Below are positions 35,732-43,797 of a stretch of DNA of 64,000 nucleotides, piece by piece. The DNA is taken from assembly GCA_030523725.1 (NCBI GenBank), contig JAUNHV010000001.1, positions 124,001 to 188,000 on the forward strand. The letters are read 5' to 3'. The DNA comes from Synergistaceae bacterium (GTDB lineage: Bacteria; Synergistota; Synergistia; Synergistales; Synergistaceae). The notes below the pieces were generated by a model that had not been told where the DNA came from, searched no databases, and worked only from the letters and a program-made list of their open reading frames with translations. Both the position numbers and the translations under genes were made by a program. How positions within the stretch are numbered: the stretch's first letter is position 1; each line of letters starts with the position of its first letter.

Positions 35732-36370
35732 ATGGAGTTTGAGAAAATTGTTATGCCTAGTGAATTAAGTGAAAAGGTCGATGAAACAAAGGCAGTACAG
35801 AAAAAAAATTTTATTTCTAAAGTAATACGAGATTTTGGGTTGGGTTGTGTCGCATTTACGCCCTTGGCGTTATTCGTTGTTTTGATTATCTATCTCGTTA
35901 GGTTTGGTAAGTCTTTTGGTAGTAAAATATATATTGCAACTCGTTCCGCTGAAATAACAATAGCAATACTGGTCGTTCTTTTCTTAGTTATAGTGTATAT
36001 AGGTGGAAAATTGAGGCGCAGTGAACAATCTCTTCTAAGCCTATTTGAAAAATATGTTATAGAAAAAATTCCTGTTGTTGGCGGTTGGTATGAAGCATTT
36101 AGTGATATGGTTAAAACTTTTACTGCAACAGGAGGTAAAGGGAAGTATCTCGGAACTGCAACAGTGCCAGTCTGCGGAGGGCACATGATAGGTTTCGTGA
36201 CCAATAGCTTTGTCAAAGAAGATGGCAAAAAGTATTTGTCTGTTTTTGTTCCAACAAGCCCAAATCCTACGACAGGTTTAGTGTTATTTTTGCCGGAGGA
36301 CGTTGTAACAATAATAGACAAAACACCGGAAGAAGCATTTTCCACTATAATTTCATTAGGCGTTAAGTAA
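35732..36370 (+). CDS. DUF502 family membrane protein
   Basis: A 212-residue protein with two membrane helices, about residues 36-55 ('LGCVAFTPLALFVVLIIYLV') and 70-91. After them comes the DUF502 core 'IPVVGGWYEAFSDMVKTF', 'VPVCGGHMIGFVTN', 'VFVPTSPNPTTGLVLFLPED'. The phrase P(T)SPNPTxG is the family hallmark. In plants DUF502 proteins are LIKE-COV membrane proteins; the bacterial function is unknown. AGGAGG precedes the start by eight bases. It lies 31 bases before the Ptb-like gene and is probably cotranscribed with it. Confidence 0.85.
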   Translation: MEFEKIVMPSELSEKVDETKAVQKKNFISKVIRDFGLGCVAFTPLALFVVLIIYLVRFGKSFGSKIYIATRSAEITIAILVVLFLVIVYIGGKLRRSEQSLLSLFEKYVIEKIPVVGGWYEAFSDMVKTFTATGGKGKYLGTATVPVCGGHMIGFVTNSFVKEDGKKYLSVFVPTSPNPTTGLVLFLPEDVVTIIDKTPEEAFSTIISLGVK

Positions 36371-36401
36371 ACGTAAAATATATTTTGGAGGTTTTTGTGC
36401 A

Positions 36402-37319
36402 ATGGAACAAATTAGGACAATGGCACAGTTAATGGCTGCAGCAAAACAAGGTGAAAAGAAAATTGTTAGCGTAGCAGTGCCTGAAGATGATGAGGTTATG
36501 GAAGCAGTCGAGGCTGCTAGAAAAGAGGGAATTATTTCTGCAATTCTTGTCGGTAATGGTGAAAAAATTAAAACTGTTGCAAACAAGTTAGGAATTGACC
36601 TTAGTAATTATGAAGTGGTTGATGAGCGTGGTGGAAATACTGCTGCGGCACTCAGAGCGGTAGAAATTGTTTCAAGCGGCAATGCAGATATATTCATGAA
36701 GGGTATGCTTCATTCAGCTGATTATCTCCGCGCTGTCTTGAACAAAGAAAAGGGACTTAGAACAGGCAGAGTTTTGTCTCATGCTTACATTCACGAAATT
36801 GAAGGTTATGATAGACTTTTCTTTGTTACAGATGGGGTTGTCAATCTTTATCCAGATTTGAAAACCAAAATTGATATCGTTAATAATTGTGCAGATATTT
36901 GTCATGCCTTTGGACTTGAATGCCCAAAGGTTGCCATTCTTGGTGCAGTTGAAGTTGTAAATGTTGCTATGCCTCCAACGCTCGATGCAGCAGCACTTGC
37001 TCAGATGAGCAACAGAAAGCAATTTAAAGGATGCATCGTGGATGGGCCACTTGCACTAGATAATGCTGTTTCTGAAGAGTCTGCACAACATAAGGGAATT
37101 GTTTCACCTGTTGCAGGCAAGGCTGATGTGTTATTTGTACCAAATATTGAAACGGGTAACATTTTAGCAAAATCAATGGTTTATTTTGCGCGTAACAAGA
37201 CTGCAGCTCTTGTTCTTGGCGCAAAAGCACCTGTTATCTTGACCAGTAGAGCGGATTCAGCGGAAACAAAGATGTATTCAATTGCTTCTGCTTGCCTCGT
37301 AGCTCAACATAAAGCATAA
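36402..37319 (+). CDS. ptb: Phosphate butyryltransferase-like (PTA_PTB family) enzyme
   Basis: A 305-residue protein of the phosphotransacetylase/phosphotransbutyrylase family; length matches Ptb (about 300). 'MKGMLHSADYLRAVLNKEKGLRTG' (read as 'FMKGMLHSADYLRAVL' near 103) and 'DGPLALDNAVSEESAQHKGI' near 212 are conserved blocks, and the end 'VPNIETGNILAKSMVYFA' is typical. It exchanges phosphate and CoA on short acyl groups. No butyrate kinase (buk) gene follows, unlike the clostridial ptb-buk operon, so its acyl substrate and physiological partner are unclear. GGAGG precedes the ATG. A hydrolase gene follows after 11 bases. Confidence 0.88.
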   Translation: MEQIRTMAQLMAAAKQGEKKIVSVAVPEDDEVMEAVEAARKEGIISAILVGNGEKIKTVANKLGIDLSNYEVVDERGGNTAAALRAVEIVSSGNADIFMKGMLHSADYLRAVLNKEKGLRTGRVLSHAYIHEIEGYDRLFFVTDGVVNLYPDLKTKIDIVNNCADICHAFGLECPKVAILGAVEVVNVAMPPTLDAAALAQMSNRKQFKGCIVDGPLALDNAVSEESAQHKGIVSPVAGKADVLFVPNIETGNILAKSMVYFARNKTAALVLGAKAPVILTSRADSAETKMYSIASACLVAQHKA

Positions 37320-37330
37320 AATTATGCACC

Positions 37331-38098
37331 ATGAAAGAAAACGTTTTATCCTTACCTGGTAGCTATGGTGACAAACAAGTTTTGCTGTCTAGTCTTGAAC
37401 CAGATGCGGCAAATGACACCTACATACTTTTCTTTCATGGTGTTCACTCTTCTGCAAATTTTTCTCATGGGAATAAATATCGCTGGTTAGCTAATTCATT
37501 TGCCAAATTAGGTTACACACCTTTTCTTTGCGAAACGAGCAGAAAAACTCGAGATATTGCGGCATTTGAAAATGATAGTTTATCTTGGATTATGTCTGCA
37601 TTTGAGGGAAAAACTTTTGCAGATGAGTTAGCTGATTGTAAAACAGCTTTTTATTATGTAGCCAATTTGGCACGTGAAAAGTTCAAAAAAATATGGCTCT
37701 GTGGTTTTTCACTTGGTGGCATAATTGCATATGTAATCTCTACCACCACTAATGAGATTGATCATTTGATACTCTGTGGAAGTGGAGCATTTGCTTTTCC
37801 ATCGGTTGAAAAAATACAAAGCAATTTGCCTATCACAAGAGATTTGCTTAATGTTGCGGATACATCTTTTATCACATCACGTCCAAATTTTGCTACAGCT
37901 TTGTGGGGTGAGTTTGACGATATATTTCCAAAATATGCTTGCGAAAAATTGTTTTCATTTGTAGAACCAAAGCATATGAAAAACTTTTTCATAATTAGTG
38001 GAGCTAACCATTCACTAAAATTAAGAAACGGAGTATTAGATAGGTCATTGACCAGAGAAATTACAGACAAAATTGTCTCTATTTCTAATTTAACGTGA
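37331..38098 (+). CDS. Alpha/beta hydrolase
   Basis: A 255-residue single-domain alpha/beta hydrolase. The oxyanion region is 'LFFHGVHSSANF' near residue 34, the nucleophile elbow is 'GFSLGG' near 125 (Ser), an acidic residue lies in 'GEFDDIFP' near 195, and the catalytic His is in 'SGANHSLKL' near 223. Esterases, thioesterases and acyl hydrolases share this plan, so the substrate cannot be read. It follows the Ptb-like gene by 11 bases without a clear ribosome site, which suggests cotranscription; an acyl-CoA or acyl-phosphate link is possible but unproven. Confidence 0.78.
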   Translation: MKENVLSLPGSYGDKQVLLSSLEPDAANDTYILFFHGVHSSANFSHGNKYRWLANSFAKLGYTPFLCETSRKTRDIAAFENDSLSWIMSAFEGKTFADELADCKTAFYYVANLAREKFKKIWLCGFSLGGIIAYVISTTTNEIDHLILCGSGAFAFPSVEKIQSNLPITRDLLNVADTSFITSRPNFATALWGEFDDIFPKYACEKLFSFVEPKHMKNFFIISGANHSLKLRNGVLDRSLTREITDKIVSISNLT

Positions 38099-38127
38099 TT
38101 TTTTAGATAATTTGTTAATAAAACGCC

Positions 38128-38156
38128 TTGACAGATGAGTATTTTTTACGTATAAT
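38128..38156 (+). promoter_or_regulatory. Promoter of rplU-rpmA
   Basis: TTGACA (38128-38133), 17 bp, TATAAT (38151-38156): a full consensus vegetative promoter. Confidence 0.95.
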
Positions 38157-38179
38157 CCCCTCTGTTCAAAAATTACGCT

Positions 38180-38232
38180 TGTTTTAGGTCTAAAATTTAC
38201 ACGTAAGTGTTTTACCTAACAGCAGCGGAGGA
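38180..38232 (+). promoter_or_regulatory. Structured 5' leader of rplU (possible L21 leader)
   Basis: The leader folds as TTAGGT (38184-38189) with ACCTAA (38214-38219), enclosing a small hairpin ACAC-GTAA-GTGT (38199-38210), ending right before the ribosome site. L21 autoregulatory leaders are known in Firmicutes; identity here is by position and structure only. Confidence 0.5.
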
Positions 38233-38241
38233 GGAAAAGAA

Positions 38242-38553
38242 ATGTATGCTATAATTGAACAAGGCGGTAAGCAATACCGTGTAGTAAAGGGAGACAAGTT
38301 TCGCGTGGAAAAACTCCAAGCGGAAGATGGCTCTGTTGTTGAACTTGGCAAGGTTATTCTCCTTGGCAAAGATGACGAGACAGTTATTGGAACTCCTTAT
38401 GTTGAAGGAGCCAAGGTAACGGCAAAAATTTTGGAGAGTGGCAAAGATGATAAGGTTATCGTCTTTAAGTACCGCAGGAAGAAAAATTATCGTAAATTCC
38501 GTGGTCACAGGCAGCAGTACACACTCATCGAAATTGTTTCTGTGGAAGCATAG
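38242..38553 (+). CDS. rplU: 50S ribosomal protein L21
   Basis: A 103-residue L21 of standard length, beginning 'MYAIIEQGGKQYRVVKGD' and containing the C-terminal RNA-binding 'KYRRKKNYRKFRGHRQQYT'. It binds 23S rRNA in the large subunit. GGAGGAGG lies about nine bases upstream. rpmA follows after 16 bases. In most Firmicutes a gene for the cysteine protease Prp (ysxB) sits between rplU and rpmA; the 16-base gap here leaves no room for it. Confidence 0.98.
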   Translation: MYAIIEQGGKQYRVVKGDKFRVEKLQAEDGSVVELGKVILLGKDDETVIGTPYVEGAKVTAKILESGKDDKVIVFKYRRKKNYRKFRGHRQQYTLIEIVSVEA

Positions 38554-38569
38554 GAAGGAGGATTAACTT

Positions 38570-38842
38570 ATGGCACATAAAAAAGGTCAAGGTAGTTCAA
38601 CTAATGGTCGTGATAGTCAACCTAAATATTTAGGTATTAAGCGCGGCAATGGTTCCTTTGTGAATGCTGGCACTATCATCTTAAGACAGAGAGGAACAAA
38701 AATTCGTCCGGGTGTTGGAACCGGCTTAGGTCGTGATTACACGATTTATGCAACTGTTCCTGGAACTGTTCGTTTCATCACTAAGGCTGACCGTAAGTAT
38801 GCAACGGTTGAAGAATTCACAATAGAAGATTGCGAAGCATAA
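38570..38842 (+). CDS. rpmA: 50S ribosomal protein L27
   Basis: A 90-residue L27: '[20 protein letters not shown]' at the N-terminus and 'IIRQRG'-like '[21 protein letters not shown]' in the middle. The N-terminal tail reaches the peptidyl-transferase centre. Many Firmicutes make L27 with a roughly nine-residue leader ending in F-F/A that Prp removes. Here the mature-type MAHKKG start is encoded directly, and an in-frame TAA six bases upstream of the ATG rules out a leader. GGAGG precedes the start. A terminator hairpin follows, before obgE. Confidence 0.98.
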   Translation: MAHKKGQGSSTNGRDSQPKYLGIKRGNGSFVNAGTIILRQRGTKIRPGVGTGLGRDYTIYATVPGTVRFITKADRKYATVEEFTIEDCEA

Positions 38843-38862
38843 TTACTGAGCAGAATTTTTAG

Positions 38863-38899
38863 AGAGGCTAAGGTCAAAATTTTGACTTTGCCTCTTTTG
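38863..38899 (+). terminator. Terminator after rpmA
   Basis: AGAGGC/GCCTCT extended by AAGGTCAAAA/TTTTGACTTT, followed by TTTTGTTTT. It separates rplU-rpmA from obgE, so obgE needs readthrough or its own promoter. Confidence 0.82.
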
Positions 38900-38922
38900 T
38901 TTTAGTAATATCGGAGTAGCGC

Positions 38923-40293
38923 ATGAAATTTGTAGATAAATTGAAAATAAAAATCGTTGCCGGGCATGGTGGAAACGGATGTATGAGTTTTTTGCGTGAG
39001 CGATTTAAACCAAATGGTGGTCCTGATGGTGGCAACGGAGGCCATGGGGGAAGTGTATGGTTTACTGCAACCAATAATTTACAAACACTTGCAGATCTTG
39101 AATACATACATCATATAAAAGGTAACAATGGAGATCATGGTGAAGGGGCACAACGAAATGGTGCCAAGGGGGAAGATATAAATATTCTTGTTCCTTGTGG
39201 AACTGTCATTTACGATGATCAAACAAATGAAGGGCTTGCGGATTTGACTGAACCTGGTGACTCATTTATGGCCGCACGTGGTGGTAAAGGCGGAAGAGGC
39301 AATCGTTATTTTGCTTCTAGTTGCAGAAAAACGCCACGTTTTTGTGAACAGGGGGGTCCTGGTGAGGAAATACATGTAAGGCTAGAGTTGAAGTTAATAG
39401 CTGATGTTGGGCTCATAGGACTTCCAAACGTCGGAAAATCCAGCATCTTGGCTTCTCTTTCTTCTGCACAGCCGAAAATTGCAAATTACCCTTTTACTAC
39501 ATTATCTCCAAATTTGGGTGTTTTGAACACGGATGATGAAAAAATCATTATTGCTGATATTCCTGGCTTGATAGAAGGAGCGCATATAAACAAAGGCCTT
39601 GGACTTGAATTTTTGCGTCATATAGATAGAACACGTCTTTTATTGCACGTTCTTTCGCTAGAAAGCAGCAATTTTGACGAAATAATAAAAAATTATGAGA
39701 TTGTTAATAGTGAACTTGCGGAATATGATGTTCGTCTCTCGGAGCGACCGACGCTTATTGTCTTAAATAAATCAGATGAAGTTGATGAAATTGAGTTACC
39801 TAAACTTATTGCAAAATTGACTGAATATTTTAAAACCAAGGGACTTACTGTTGTAGTTACAAGTGCTTTAACTGATGAAGGAATTGAGTTTTTGACAAAA
39901 GAATTGGTGAAGTTTACAAAAATTCATCCGCGCCCTCAAAGTCAGGTTAAACTTTTTGCTTGGGAAAATAGAGAGTACGAGAAAGACCCTGTTCGCAAAA
40001 GGACAAAAATTCAGGTTATTGCCTTGCACGGTGGAGGCTATCAAATTCTTCACAGTCAATTGGAAGATGCTGCTATCAAATATGATTTTAATCAAGAAGA
40101 AAATGTTGCACGTTTTACACGTTTACTGCGAAAATATAAGGTTGAAGAACTGTTAGAACGGGCTGGCGCTGTTGAAGGGGATACAATTCATATTGCCCAC
40201 AAGGAATTTGTTTTCTATCCTGATTTTTATCCAAGTGATCAGTTTAATACCGATGATTTAGATTCTGTTGGTTCAGATGCAAATGATAAATAA
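38923..40293 (+). CDS. obgE: GTPase Obg/CgtA with OCT domain
   Basis: A 456-residue Obg. The glycine-rich OBG fold covers about residues 1-157 ('GPDGGNGGHGGSVWF', 'ARGGKGGRGNRYFASS'). The G domain follows with 'GLPNVGKSSI' near 166, 'FTTLSPNLG', 'DIPGLIEGAH' near 212 and 'LNKSDEVDE' near 282, and then the C-terminal OCT domain, the Gram-positive/Firmicute form. It acts in 50S assembly and stringent control. GGAG precedes the start by eight bases. Its end overlaps the probable start of nadD. Confidence 0.97.
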   Translation: MKFVDKLKIKIVAGHGGNGCMSFLRERFKPNGGPDGGNGGHGGSVWFTATNNLQTLADLEYIHHIKGNNGDHGEGAQRNGAKGEDINILVPCGTVIYDDQTNEGLADLTEPGDSFMAARGGKGGRGNRYFASSCRKTPRFCEQGGPGEEIHVRLELKLIADVGLIGLPNVGKSSILASLSSAQPKIANYPFTTLSPNLGVLNTDDEKIIIADIPGLIEGAHINKGLGLEFLRHIDRTRLLLHVLSLESSNFDEIIKNYEIVNSELAEYDVRLSERPTLIVLNKSDEVDEIELPKLIAKLTEYFKTKGLTVVVTSALTDEGIEFLTKELVKFTKIHPRPQSQVKLFAWENREYEKDPVRKRTKIQVIALHGGGYQILHSQLEDAAIKYDFNQEENVARFTRLLRKYKVEELLERAGAVEGDTIHIAHKEFVFYPDFYPSDQFNTDDLDSVGSDANDK

Positions 40294-40912
40294 TTTTAAA
40301 AACTTTATTAAAAAGTTGGGAATTATGGGGGGAACATTTGACCCTATTCATTTAGGGCACCTTTTTGCGGCGGATACGGCATATCACAATTTGCAACTAG
40401 ATGAAGTATTATTTGTTCCAAGCGGAAATCCGCCTCACAAGTCCGGACATGTCGTGGTAGATGCAGAGCTCCGTTTGGAGATGGTATATCTTGCTACAAA
40501 AGATGTTCCATATTTTACTGTGTCTGATATAGAAGTAAAAAAAGAAGGAAAGAGTTATACTGTAGATACACTTCGCGCTATCAAAAAAATGCCTAAATAT
40601 GTGGCTTCCCAGTTGTTTTTTATTACTGGTCTTGATGCTGCGTGTGGTATAGCCACTTGGAGAGAACCTGAACAAATTCTCAGTATGTGTAACTTTGTTT
40701 CAATTACGAGGGCACATACAAGTTTAAAAAAATTCAATTCTCTACCTAAAAAATTAAGAGAAAAAGTAATTTTATTGAAGGAACCGGAATTAGAAATATC
40801 AAGTACAGATATAAAATATCGTATTCAAAATCATAAGAGTGTTCGTTTTATGTTTCCAACTGAAGTATTTGACTTTATAGTTTCGCATAGGTTGTATGAC
40901 TGGAAAGGATGA
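40283..40912 (+). CDS. nadD: Nicotinate-nucleotide adenylyltransferase
   Basis: About 209 residues. 'LGIMGGTFDPIHLGHLFAAD' near residue 12 carries the GxFxPxHxGH nucleotidyltransferase motif, and 'EISSTDIKYRIQNHKSVRFM' near 170 the C-terminal ISSTxIR motif; 'ITGLDAACGIATWREPEQIL' lies between. It adenylates nicotinate mononucleotide in NAD synthesis. The start is uncertain: ATGs at 40277 and 40283 and a TTG at 40313 are possible, none with a strong ribosome site; coupling to the overlapping obgE end is likely. The yqeK gene usual after nadD in Firmicutes is missing, and the LCP gene follows directly. Confidence 0.9.
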   Translation: MINNFKNFIKKLGIMGGTFDPIHLGHLFAADTAYHNLQLDEVLFVPSGNPPHKSGHVVVDAELRLEMVYLATKDVPYFTVSDIEVKKEGKSYTVDTLRAIKKMPKYVASQLFFITGLDAACGIATWREPEQILSMCNFVSITRAHTSLKKFNSLPKKLREKVILLKEPELEISSTDIKYRIQNHKSVRFMFPTEVFDFIVSHRLYDWKG

Positions 40913-40920
40913 AGTAGTGC

Positions 40921-42327
40921 ATGGGAAAGCATAAATTATTAATTATTCTGTTGTGTGGGATAATTGCATTTTCTGGGGGCATTTTTTTACGAATGCAAAA
41001 TATTTGGCATCCTACACAAGAAGGTGTGCTGAATTTTCTTATGGAAGATTCCCAGCGGAAAGAAGAAGATACGTATTCCCAGCTAATAAAAGAGCAGGGT
41101 CGCTTTAATATGCTTATTATTGGTGAGGACAATGTTGAAGAGTCAAAACGTAGTGATACAATTCTCCTAGTTTCTGTCGATGTCGATGATAAAAATATTA
41201 GAATTGTGTCGTTACCTCGTGATCTAAGGGTATCTATTCCGGGGCATGGAACGCAAAAGCTCAATCATGCCTATGCCTATGGTGGACAAGAATTATTAAA
41301 GACTACCATAGAAAATTATCTATCTGTTCCGATTCTTTATTGTGTCGTAGTTGATTATGACGGTTTTCCACCATTTGTTGATGCTTTAGGTGGTATTGAT
41401 ATAAATGTAGAGCGTAAGATGAAGTATCGTGACAAGGCTGGAAATTTAGATATAAACATTATGCCTGGTTTGCAACACATGGATGGTAAAACGGCGATGC
41501 ATTATGTTCGTTTTAGACATGATGCAATGGGAGATATTGGTCGTATACAACGCCAACAAAAGTTTCTTAAAAATGTTATTACAAAGGTATATGATCCTGC
41601 TTCATTGTCAAATATTCCGTCGTTAATACGAAGTGCAATGCATTTATTTAGGTCAGATATGTCCACTTCTTATGCTATTGGTTTGGCTAACTTTGTACAA
41701 AAAGAAATTCCACAAGAAAATATATTCTTCACAATGTGCCCTGGAGAACCTGCTACTGTAAACAAACGTAGCTATTGGATTGGCGATCCAGAGGCTGTTA
41801 ACCTATTCTTGACTGCGCCACTGAGCGTGCTTCATACAGGTAAACTGGTTAAGTTGGATTCTAGGAGAAGAGAAACGAAAATTCCTTTTTCTACTGTTAA
41901 ACGTGTAACAAATTTACCTGGGCAAGCTGTTGCTGGCGCTGAAAGCACTAATGAAAATCAAATTGATCCACAACTTTTAAAATCATTAGTTGAAGGTATT
42001 AATACAGATATTGCAGTCCTAAACGGAGACGGTCGTGCTGGAATATGTAAAGAGGTCGCACTAAGGCTTCAAAAGCTAGGGATAGATGTGAGAGAGACAG
42101 GAAATGCTAAACATTTCGATTATAATTTTTCAAATATTATTTATCCTCTAAATGCGTCGATAGGAATGAAAAATACAGCGAAAATGTTGGGAACATTTTT
42201 TGGTGTAGCGGATAATTTAATTAGAGCCTCTAATCAAGCCAATTGTGTCTCAATTGTTCTAGGACATGATTATAAAACAGCGGTACTTGATACCCTGAAT
42301 AACTACTTGCAGTACAAAAAGAGATAA
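40921..42327 (+). CDS. LytR-CpsA-Psr (LCP) family protein with LytR_C domain
   Basis: A 468-residue protein with an N-terminal membrane helix (about 5-24). The LCP domain follows: 'FNMLIIGED' near 61, 'SDTILLVSVD', 'IVSLPRDLRVSIPGHGTQKL' near 98, 'ALGGIDINVERKM' and 'MHYVRFRHDAMGDIGRIQRQ' near 195 with the phosphate-binding arginines. A LytR_C domain comes after residue 360 ('IAVLNGDGRAGICKEV'). LCP enzymes join teichoic acid or polysaccharide to peptidoglycan outside the membrane. In a diderm Firmicute the acceptor polymer is uncertain. It lies between nadD and rsfS, the usual Firmicute order. Confidence 0.92.
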   Translation: MGKHKLLIILLCGIIAFSGGIFLRMQNIWHPTQEGVLNFLMEDSQRKEEDTYSQLIKEQGRFNMLIIGEDNVEESKRSDTILLVSVDVDDKNIRIVSLPRDLRVSIPGHGTQKLNHAYAYGGQELLKTTIENYLSVPILYCVVVDYDGFPPFVDALGGIDINVERKMKYRDKAGNLDINIMPGLQHMDGKTAMHYVRFRHDAMGDIGRIQRQQKFLKNVITKVYDPASLSNIPSLIRSAMHLFRSDMSTSYAIGLANFVQKEIPQENIFFTMCPGEPATVNKRSYWIGDPEAVNLFLTAPLSVLHTGKLVKLDSRRRETKIPFSTVKRVTNLPGQAVAGAESTNENQIDPQLLKSLVEGINTDIAVLNGDGRAGICKEVALRLQKLGIDVRETGNAKHFDYNFSNIIYPLNASIGMKNTAKMLGTFFGVADNLIRASNQANCVSIVLGHDYKTAVLDTLNNYLQYKKR

Positions 42328-42342
42328 AATGTGGTGATAATT

Positions 42343-42699
42343 ATGGCTGAAGAGTTTTACAGAGAATATATGCCAATTATAAATGGATTACTTGATAAGC
42401 ATGCTATTGAGGTGTCAATATATGATCTTTCAGAAGCTTCTAGTTTTACAGAGATATTTATCGTTGCTATTGCACGTAGCAACATACACAGCCAAACATT
42501 AAAAGATCGCGCAGAAGAAATTCTTGATAGCATGGGATTAACATATACCACTGAAGGAGAGAATGGTTCGAAGTGGACATTGATGGATGGTGGGCATATT
42601 GTTATCAATATATTGACGAAAGATGGTCAGTCGTATTATAATCTCGACAGTCTTTGGGGAGATGTGCCCAACAAAAAGTTTTTTGATCTTGATGATTAA
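42343..42699 (+). CDS. rsfS: Ribosomal silencing factor RsfS (Iojap)
   Basis: A 118-residue protein of normal length. 'IYDLSEASSFTEIFIVAIA' near residue 27, 'HSQTLKDRAEEILD' and the end 'GQSYYNLDSLWGDVP' are the Iojap/RsfS signature (DLS...T..FVI, Y.LE.LW.D). It binds L14 and keeps 30S and 50S apart when nutrients fall. The start was taken at the ATG at 42343 with GGTGA upstream, not an in-frame GTG at 42331. It is the last gene before the cobalamin riboswitch. Confidence 0.93.
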   Translation: MAEEFYREYMPIINGLLDKHAIEVSIYDLSEASSFTEIFIVAIARSNIHSQTLKDRAEEILDSMGLTYTTEGENGSKWTLMDGGHIVINILTKDGQSYYNLDSLWGDVPNKKFFDLDD

Positions 42700-42727
42700 T
42701 TACTGCATATTATAGAGAGAATAAACA

Positions 42728-42888
42728 ATTTACGCCTAGGGGAACAAGGGAATTATCCTTGACGGACGAGCCACTGTGAGCGGTTTAGTAGAAACCGAAG
42801 TCAGAATACCTTGCGTAGATTTTGCTGTTTAATTTGCCCGTGGAATTAAATGGAAGGAAAAAAAGAACCCGCGGAGGGTTCTTTTTTT
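42728..42888 (+). promoter_or_regulatory. Cobalamin (B12) riboswitch with terminator
   Basis: The class I core is present: AGGGGAAC, then GACGGACGAGCCACTGTGAG (42761-42780), then GAAGTCAGAATACC (42797-42810), closed by ACGC/GCGT. A downstream hairpin TTTAATT/AATTAAA shows loop bases GTGG (42840-42843), which can kiss CCAC in the core. The platform is a terminator: AGAACCC (42864-42870) with GGGTTCT (42876-42882) and a T-run. B12 binding should switch off the btuFDC-exbBD-tonB genes that follow. Confidence 0.93.
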
Positions 42889-42907
42889 ATATTCATATGA
42901 TTATTAG

Positions 42908-43780
42908 ATGACGAAAAAAATTACTTTATTGATAATATTTTATTTTTGTATTTTTCGTAATTGCGCCTTTGCAACTCCGAAAAGAATAATGTCCCTTTCT
43001 CCTGTCGCGACAGAAATTCTTTTTGCACTTGACGAAGGAGAGCACGTTGTTGGTGTGACGAAATTCTGTGATTATCCAAAAGAAGCTTTAACAAAGCCTG
43101 TATTGTGCGATTTTGCTGAAATAAACTATGAAACGATATTACAGGCTAAAGTTGACCTTGTTGTGTTGCAAGATATGCACCAACAAGCGACCGAAGACCT
43201 AGATGCACTTGGCATAAAATATGTTGTCGTGCGACAGAATTGTATCAAGGATATTCTTGATGGTATTTTGACACTTGGGTGTATTTGTAACAAAGAAAAA
43301 CGCGCTAAAGCTATAGTGGATAAAATTCAAAGAGAAATTGTCACAATAAAGAAAAAAGTGCATAAAGGTAAAACAAAATCTGTTTTGCTTTGTGTTTCAC
43401 GTGATGTCAATGAAGAGACAATTTATAATTTTTATGCTGCTGGCAGTAATGTCTTCTATAATGAATTACTCGAAATTGTTGGTGGAAAAAATGCATTGTG
43501 TGAAGCACCTGTTCAATATCCCCTTATGACTATAGATGCTTTAATGGCGCTGAAGCCAGATGTAGTTTTTGATTTACTGGGTGAAGTTAAAACAGAAAAA
43601 AAATTTAATAACCAGGCAATGTTTAATCTAGAGCATATAAAAAAAATTTGGGGAAAAAGTATGATTAATAATAATATAAATATTAGAATTGTGCCGTTTC
43701 TCGGTACGAAATTTCTTCGGCCTGGTCCTAGAATTGTAGAAATTTTACGTGCTATGAATCAGGCGCTAGGTTCTAACTGA
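42908..43780 (+). CDS. btuF: Periplasmic B12-binding protein of an ABC importer
   Basis: A 290-residue substrate-binding protein. A signal peptide ends near 'CAFA' (residue 22); the cysteine before it is not in a lipobox, so the protein should be free in a periplasm. 'KRIMSLSPVATEILFAL', 'VVGVTKFCDYPKEA' and 'YETILQAKVDLVVLQD' are the BtuF/FepB-type N-lobe, and 'PLMTIDALMALKPDVVFDL' the C-lobe. The preceding cobalamin riboswitch makes corrinoid the likely ligand. No clear ribosome site lies before the ATG, which is 20 bases after the riboswitch terminator. The ATPase gene follows after 17 bases. Confidence 0.88.
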   Translation: MTKKITLLIIFYFCIFRNCAFATPKRIMSLSPVATEILFALDEGEHVVGVTKFCDYPKEALTKPVLCDFAEINYETILQAKVDLVVLQDMHQQATEDLDALGIKYVVVRQNCIKDILDGILTLGCICNKEKRAKAIVDKIQREIVTIKKKVHKGKTKSVLLCVSRDVNEETIYNFYAAGSNVFYNELLEIVGGKNALCEAPVQYPLMTIDALMALKPDVVFDLLGEVKTEKKFNNQAMFNLEHIKKIWGKSMINNNINIRIVPFLGTKFLRPGPRIVEILRAMNQALGSN

Positions 43781-43797
43781 GAAAAGAGTTTTTACGT

